Source: Streptomyces seoulensis
GTDB lineage: Bacteria > Actinomycetota > Actinomycetes > Streptomycetales > Streptomycetaceae
Assembly (NCBI GenBank): GCA_013364255.1
Contig: CP054936.1
Location: 2,076,853 to 2,140,852 of the forward strand
Length of the DNA: 64,000 nucleotides
Direction: 5' to 3'
Positions 60,670 through 64,000 of the stretch are shown one piece after another. How positions within the stretch are numbered: the first letter of the stretch is position 1; each line of letters begins with the position of its first letter. The position numbers and the translations under genes were made by a program. Under the pieces are notes generated by a model. That model was not told the origin of the DNA. It saw only the letters and a program-made list of their open reading frames with translations, and did not search any database.

Positions 60670-62997
60670 TCACCCGGGCGGCAGCGGCTGCTCGCACCAG
60701 ATGGTCTTGCCGCGGCCGCTCGGCCTGCTGCCCCAGCGCTGGGTGAGCTGGGCGACCAGGAGCAGTCCGCGGCCGCCCTCGTCGTAGGCGTGGGCGCGGC
60801 GCAGGTGCGGTGAGGTGGAACTGGAGTCGGAGACCTCGCAGATGAGGGTGCGGTCGCGGATCAGCCGCAGCTGGATGGGGGGTCCGCCGTAGCGGATGGC
60901 GTTGGTGACCAGCTCGCTGACGACCAGTTCGGTGACGAACGCGGTCTCCTCCAGCCCCCAGGCGGCCAGTTGCTCGGCGGCGGCCTGCCGGGCGGCGGCC
61001 ACGTGCACGGGGTCCGGGGCGATGTCCCAGGTGGCGACCTGGTCGGCGCCCAGGGCGCGGGTGCGGGCCAGCAGCAGCACCACGTCGTCGTCCGGCTCCT
61101 CGGGCAGGACGGCCTTCAGGGCGCCGTCGGCCAGGTCCGCCAGCGAGTCGGCGGGCGCGGCCAGGGTGCGGCGCAGCTCGGCGCCGGCCCGGTCGGCGTC
61201 GCGTTCGAGCAGGCCGTCGGTGAACAGGGCGACGAGCGAGCCCTCGGGCAGGTCCAGTTCCATCGCCTCGAAGGGCAGTCCGCCCACGCCGAGCGGCGGC
61301 CCCGGGGCCAGCGCCACCGGTTCGGCCGCGCGGCCGGGCAGGGCGAGGACGGGGGGCGGGTGGCCGGCGGCGGCCAGGGCGAGGCGGCGCGCCACCGGGT
61401 CGTAGACGGCGTACAGGCAGGTGGCGCCGAGTTCCGGCACGTCGTCGCCGTGGTCGCCGGCCAGATGGGTGACCAGGTCGTCCAGGTGGGTGAGGAGTTC
61501 GTCCGGCGGCAGGTCCACGTCGGCCAGGGTGCGCACGGCCGTGCGCAGCCGGCCCATGGTCGCCTGGGCCTGGATGCCGTGGCCCACGACGTCGCCGACG
61601 ACCAGCGCGACCCGGCTGCCGGAGAGGGGGATCACGTCGAACCAGTCGCCGCCGATGCCCGCCGGGGAGACGCAGGGCAGGTAGCGGTGGACAACCTCGA
61701 CGGCGGCCTGGCCGCTCAGCCCGCGCGGCAGCAGGCTGTGCTGGAGGGCGAGGGCGATGGTGCGTTCCCGGGCGAAGCGGCGGGCGTTGTCGACGCAGAC
61801 GGCGGCCCGGCTGGCCAGTTCCTCCGCGAAGACCGCGTCGTCGGCGGCGTAGGCGTCCGGCTGGGTGATGCGGACGGCGACCATGACGCCGAGGGTGGTG
61901 CCGCGGGCCCGCAGCGGCACCGTGATCATCGAGTGGGCGCGGTCGCGGTAGTCGTGTCCGGCGGGGCGCCGGGCGTCGCGGTCGGTCTGCCAGCCGGTGA
62001 ACTCGGGCTCGCCGGCGTGGCTGAAGACGGCCGCGCCCTCCCGCATCGCCCGGGCGGCGGCCGAGGACGGGGGCCGTACGTCGCGTTCGCCCACGCGCAC
62101 GGCCGCCTCCGGGGTGCCCTCGGTGCGGGAGCCGTGGGCGACCCGGCGCAGCACGATCTCGCCGACGGAGCGGGCGGGCGGCTCTTCCGCGCCGAGCACC
62201 CATTCGAGGACGTCGACGGTGGCGAAGTCGGCGAACTGCGGCACCAGCAGTTCCACCAGTTCCTCGGCGGTGCGCACCACGTCCAGGGTGGTGCCGATGC
62301 CGGCCGCCGCCTCGTTGAGCAGGGCGAGCCGGCGCCGGGACCAGTACTGCTCGCTGCTGTCCTGCGCGGCCAGGGCGACGCCGGCCGGCTCTCCGGAGGC
62401 GTCGCGCACGGGCCACATCTCCACGCTCCAGGCGTGCTCGCGGTGCAGGGCGGGAGCGCTGGCGAAGGTCTCGTGACGGATCGGCTCGCCGGTCTCGGCG
62501 ACCCGGCGCAGGTGCTCGGCGAAGCTCCGGTCGGTCTCGGCGCACGCCACCGTCTCCAGGTAGGGGCGGCCGAGCAGGGCGGACTCCGGCACCCCCATCC
62601 GGCGGCACGCCGCGTCGTTGACGCGCAGGTAGCGCTGCCGGGTGTCGAAGACGGACATCGGCATGGACGCCTGCTGGAAGGCCTGTCCGGCGAGGGTGGG
62701 TTCGGGCTGGCCGTCGGGTTCGGCGGTCACCACGAAGCGGTCCGGGCGGCCCGCTGCGTCCAGCACCGGGCAGGCGCGCAGCACGGCCGTCACCGTGGAC
62801 CCGTCCCGGTGGCGCAGAGCGGCGGTCCCCACGAGCGCGGCCACGGCGCCGGGCGGCGGCTCCTGCGCGAGCAGGTCGCGCGCCGCACGTCCGACCGTCT
62901 CCTCGGCCGCGTACCCGGTCAGCCGCCGGGCGCCCTCGCTCCAGCCCGTGACGACGCCGCGGGCGTCGACGATCGCCGCAACGGAGACCTGCTGCAT
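60670..62997 (-). CDS. PAS-PAS-GAF-SpoIIE-HATPase sensor phosphatase
   Basis: A 775-aa multi-domain signalling protein. Two PAS-like domains (about 5-110 and 115-220), a GAF domain (AAAGIGTTLDVVRTAEELVELL to the linker DNARRFARERTIALALQHSLLP), a SpoIIE domain with GGDWFDVIPLSG, VGDVVGHGIQAQA, AAGHPPPVLAL and LFTDGLLERD, and a final HATPase_c domain with ELVVSELVTNAIRYGGPP, CEVSDSSSTSPHLRRAH and GGRGLLLV. Both phosphatase and kinase-like ATPase are in one chain, so it can both dephosphorylate and probably phosphorylate STAS antagonists. ATG 62997 has only a weak upstream site. Confidence 0.93.
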   Translation of the reverse strand: MQQVSVAAIVDARGVVTGWSEGARRLTGYAAEETVGRAARDLLAQEPPPGAVAALVGTAALRHRDGSTVTAVLRACPVLDAAGRPDRFVVTAEPDGQPEPTLAGQAFQQASMPMSVFDTRQRYLRVNDAACRRMGVPESALLGRPYLETVACAETDRSFAEHLRRVAETGEPIRHETFASAPALHREHAWSVEMWPVRDASGEPAGVALAAQDSSEQYWSRRRLALLNEAAAGIGTTLDVVRTAEELVELLVPQFADFATVDVLEWVLGAEEPPARSVGEIVLRRVAHGSRTEGTPEAAVRVGERDVRPPSSAAARAMREGAAVFSHAGEPEFTGWQTDRDARRPAGHDYRDRAHSMITVPLRARGTTLGVMVAVRITQPDAYAADDAVFAEELASRAAVCVDNARRFARERTIALALQHSLLPRGLSGQAAVEVVHRYLPCVSPAGIGGDWFDVIPLSGSRVALVVGDVVGHGIQAQATMGRLRTAVRTLADVDLPPDELLTHLDDLVTHLAGDHGDDVPELGATCLYAVYDPVARRLALAAAGHPPPVLALPGRAAEPVALAPGPPLGVGGLPFEAMELDLPEGSLVALFTDGLLERDADRAGAELRRTLAAPADSLADLADGALKAVLPEEPDDDVVLLLARTRALGADQVATWDIAPDPVHVAAARQAAAEQLAAWGLEETAFVTELVVSELVTNAIRYGGPPIQLRLIRDRTLICEVSDSSSTSPHLRRAHAYDEGGRGLLLVAQLTQRWGSRPSGRGKTIWCEQPLPPG

Positions 62998-63076
62998 GTT
63001 CCCAGGATGGGGCGCGCACCACGGCCCCTCAAGCGCGACACGGCGGACCGGGGCGGCCGGGTGCCTCCCGTCCGGG

Positions 63077-63457
63077 TCACGCCGGGCGGCGGGCGCCCTT
63101 GGCGACGCTGCGGGCCCACAGGACCAGGGGGACCTGGAGCGGCAGGCGGCCGAGTGCCGCCGCCTTCTGGGGTGCGGGGCGGTCGCGCCAGTCGACGGCC
63201 ATCTGGATGTTGGCCGGGAGGACGCCGACGAAGAAGGCGGCCGTGGCGCGGGCCGCCACCCGGCGGGTGCGGGGCAGCGCGACGCCGGCCGCCAGCGCGA
63301 GTTCGGCGACGCCGCTGGCGCGGGTCCAGGTGCGCGGGGAGCCCGGCAGGACGCGCGGGACGATCGCGTCGAACTGGCGCGGGGAGACGAAGTGGGCGAC
63401 GCCCGCCGTGGCCAGCAGGCCGGCGAGCAGCAGCGATGAGCGTTCGGACCGGGGCAC
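63077..63457 (-). CDS. DoxX family membrane protein
   Basis: A 126-aa DoxX-like protein: SSLLLAGLLATAGVAHFVSPRQFDAIVPRVLPGSPRTWTRASGVAELALAAGVALP, then FFVGVLPANIQMAVDW and QVPLVLWARSVAKG. Four hydrophobic helices. GTG 63457 is preceded by GAGGAGG. It is more compact than the other DoxX member at 16791-17324 and matches the group with the Pro-Ala-Asn-Ile motif. Divergent from the ligase gene. Confidence 0.88.
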   Translation of the reverse strand: MPRSERSSLLLAGLLATAGVAHFVSPRQFDAIVPRVLPGSPRTWTRASGVAELALAAGVALPRTRRVAARATAAFFVGVLPANIQMAVDWRDRPAPQKAAALGRLPLQVPLVLWARSVAKGARRPA

Positions 63458-63614
63458 GGTTCCTCCTCGAATGGACTGCGGCGCGATCCTACTGGACGGT
63501 AAGTACGGCCCGGAGGCCCGTTCCGGGGGGCATTCGGGGGGAAGTTCGCGGCGAATCGGGGCACAGCGGCCGGGCGCGGGCTTGGCGGCGGGGGCGGGCG
63601 TCGAGACCTCAGCC

Positions 63615-64000
63615 GTGACCCTGCCAATGATCGCTCCCATGCTCGCCACGCCCGGCGTCCTGCCGCCGGCCGCGCAGGACGCGCGCTGGGCGTACGAGAC
63701 CAAGCAGGACGGCCAACGGGCGGTGGCCTACCTGCCCGGCGACGGCTCCCTGGTGCTGCGGGCCCGCTCCGGCGAGGACATCACCGCGGCCTATCCGGAG
63801 CTGGGTCCGCTCGGCGCGGCCCTCGGCGCGACGCCGGCCGTGCTGGACGGCGAGGTCCTGGCCCTGGACGAGCGGGGCCGGGCCAGTTTCCAGCTGCTCC
63901 AGCACCGCATGGGGCTGGCGCACTCCCCCGCCCTGGCGGCCCGCCGGGCGGCCCGGGTCCCCGTCCACCTCGTGCTGTTCGACGTACTGCACCTCGGCGC
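63615..64000 (+). CDS. ATP-dependent DNA ligase, N-terminal part (truncated by window edge)
   Basis: The first 128 codons are visible: VTLPMIAPMLATPGVLPP, then the nucleotidyl-lysine motif YETKQDGQRAVAYLP (Lys-Gln-Asp-Gly pattern), RARSGEDITAAYPEL, and VLDGEVLALDERGRASFQLLQHRM. This is the catalytic domain of LigD-type or stand-alone ATP ligases. GTG 63615 is used; ATG 63627 is an alternative. With the stand-alone phosphoesterase at 60054, parts of a split NHEJ system are present. The remainder is outside the window. Confidence 0.9.
   Translation, partial: MTLPMIAPMLATPGVLPPAAQDARWAYETKQDGQRAVAYLPGDGSLVLRARSGEDITAAYPELGPLGAALGATPAVLDGEVLALDERGRASFQLLQHRMGLAHSPALAARRAARVPVHLVLFDVLHLG

Noticed and set aside
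60383..63022. Long minus-strand frame parallel to the PAS-GAF-SpoIIE gene
   Set aside because: It is another reading frame of the same strand with Arg/Pro/Gly-rich sequence, while the accepted frame shows every domain motif.

Overview
The window is high-GC, GTG-rich DNA with strong GGAGG-type ribosome binding sites and family content (SpoIIE/RsbW/STAS regulators, DUF397, DUF574 and DUF5133 proteins, DUF5753 helix-turn-helix regulators) typical of Streptomyces or a close relative. It looks like chromosome-arm or core-flanking DNA: no insertion sequence, prophage, CRISPR array or large biosynthetic cluster is visible.

Left part (1-10.7 kb). A complete selenocysteine cassette (selD, tRNA-Sec, selB, selA) sits beside the 3' end of a formate dehydrogenase gene, the likely selenoprotein it serves. 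It is followed by two related small genes with a shared C-terminal domain, a secreted Gly/His-rich repeat protein, an SRPBCC protein plus AI-2E permease pair, and a SRAP (abasic-site) protein.

10.8-30.3 kb. A DUF574 methyltransferase, a frameshifted GAF-SpoIIE phosphatase, a STAS anti-sigma antagonist, a CYP152-type P450 peroxygenase overlapping a hemerythrin gene, DoxX, two MFS exporters, CsbD, a beta-helix protein, an RsbW-like ATPase, a metallo-beta-lactamase-fold protein, a translationally coupled pyruvyltransferase/FAD oxidoreductase pair, and a SigB/SigF-type stress sigma factor.

30.3-45.6 kb. Redox genes: catalase, an iron-box-preceded ferredoxin-NADP reductase, and a three-subunit PaoABC-like molybdenum hydroxylase whose large subunit carries a one-base frameshift. 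Then a two-gene ATP-grasp RiPP system (precursor plus maturase), the most interesting small system in the window, and a DUF5133 gene.

45.6-64 kb. A gene-free 1.3 kb stretch holds a minisatellite-like array of about 50 bp half-units (three 100-bp units nearly identical). It is followed by a DUF397 / XRE-DUF5753 / DUF574 module preceded by an 18-bp perfect palindrome, GlsB, a membrane SpoIIE phosphatase, an MFS exporter with an Ala-Pro-Arg repeat tail, a PucR regulator, YciO, a metallophosphoesterase, a TauD-type dioxygenase, a stand-alone LigD 3'-phosphoesterase domain, a PAS-GAF-SpoIIE-HATPase sensor, DoxX, and the start of an ATP-dependent DNA ligase cut by the window edge.

Recurring theme: the window scatters parts of partner-switching stress signalling (three SpoIIE phosphatases, one STAS protein, one RsbW-like kinase, one SigB-type sigma factor) among oxidative-stress and redox enzymes. 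Two of the larger genes carry single-base frameshifts, which may be sequencing errors or true lesions.
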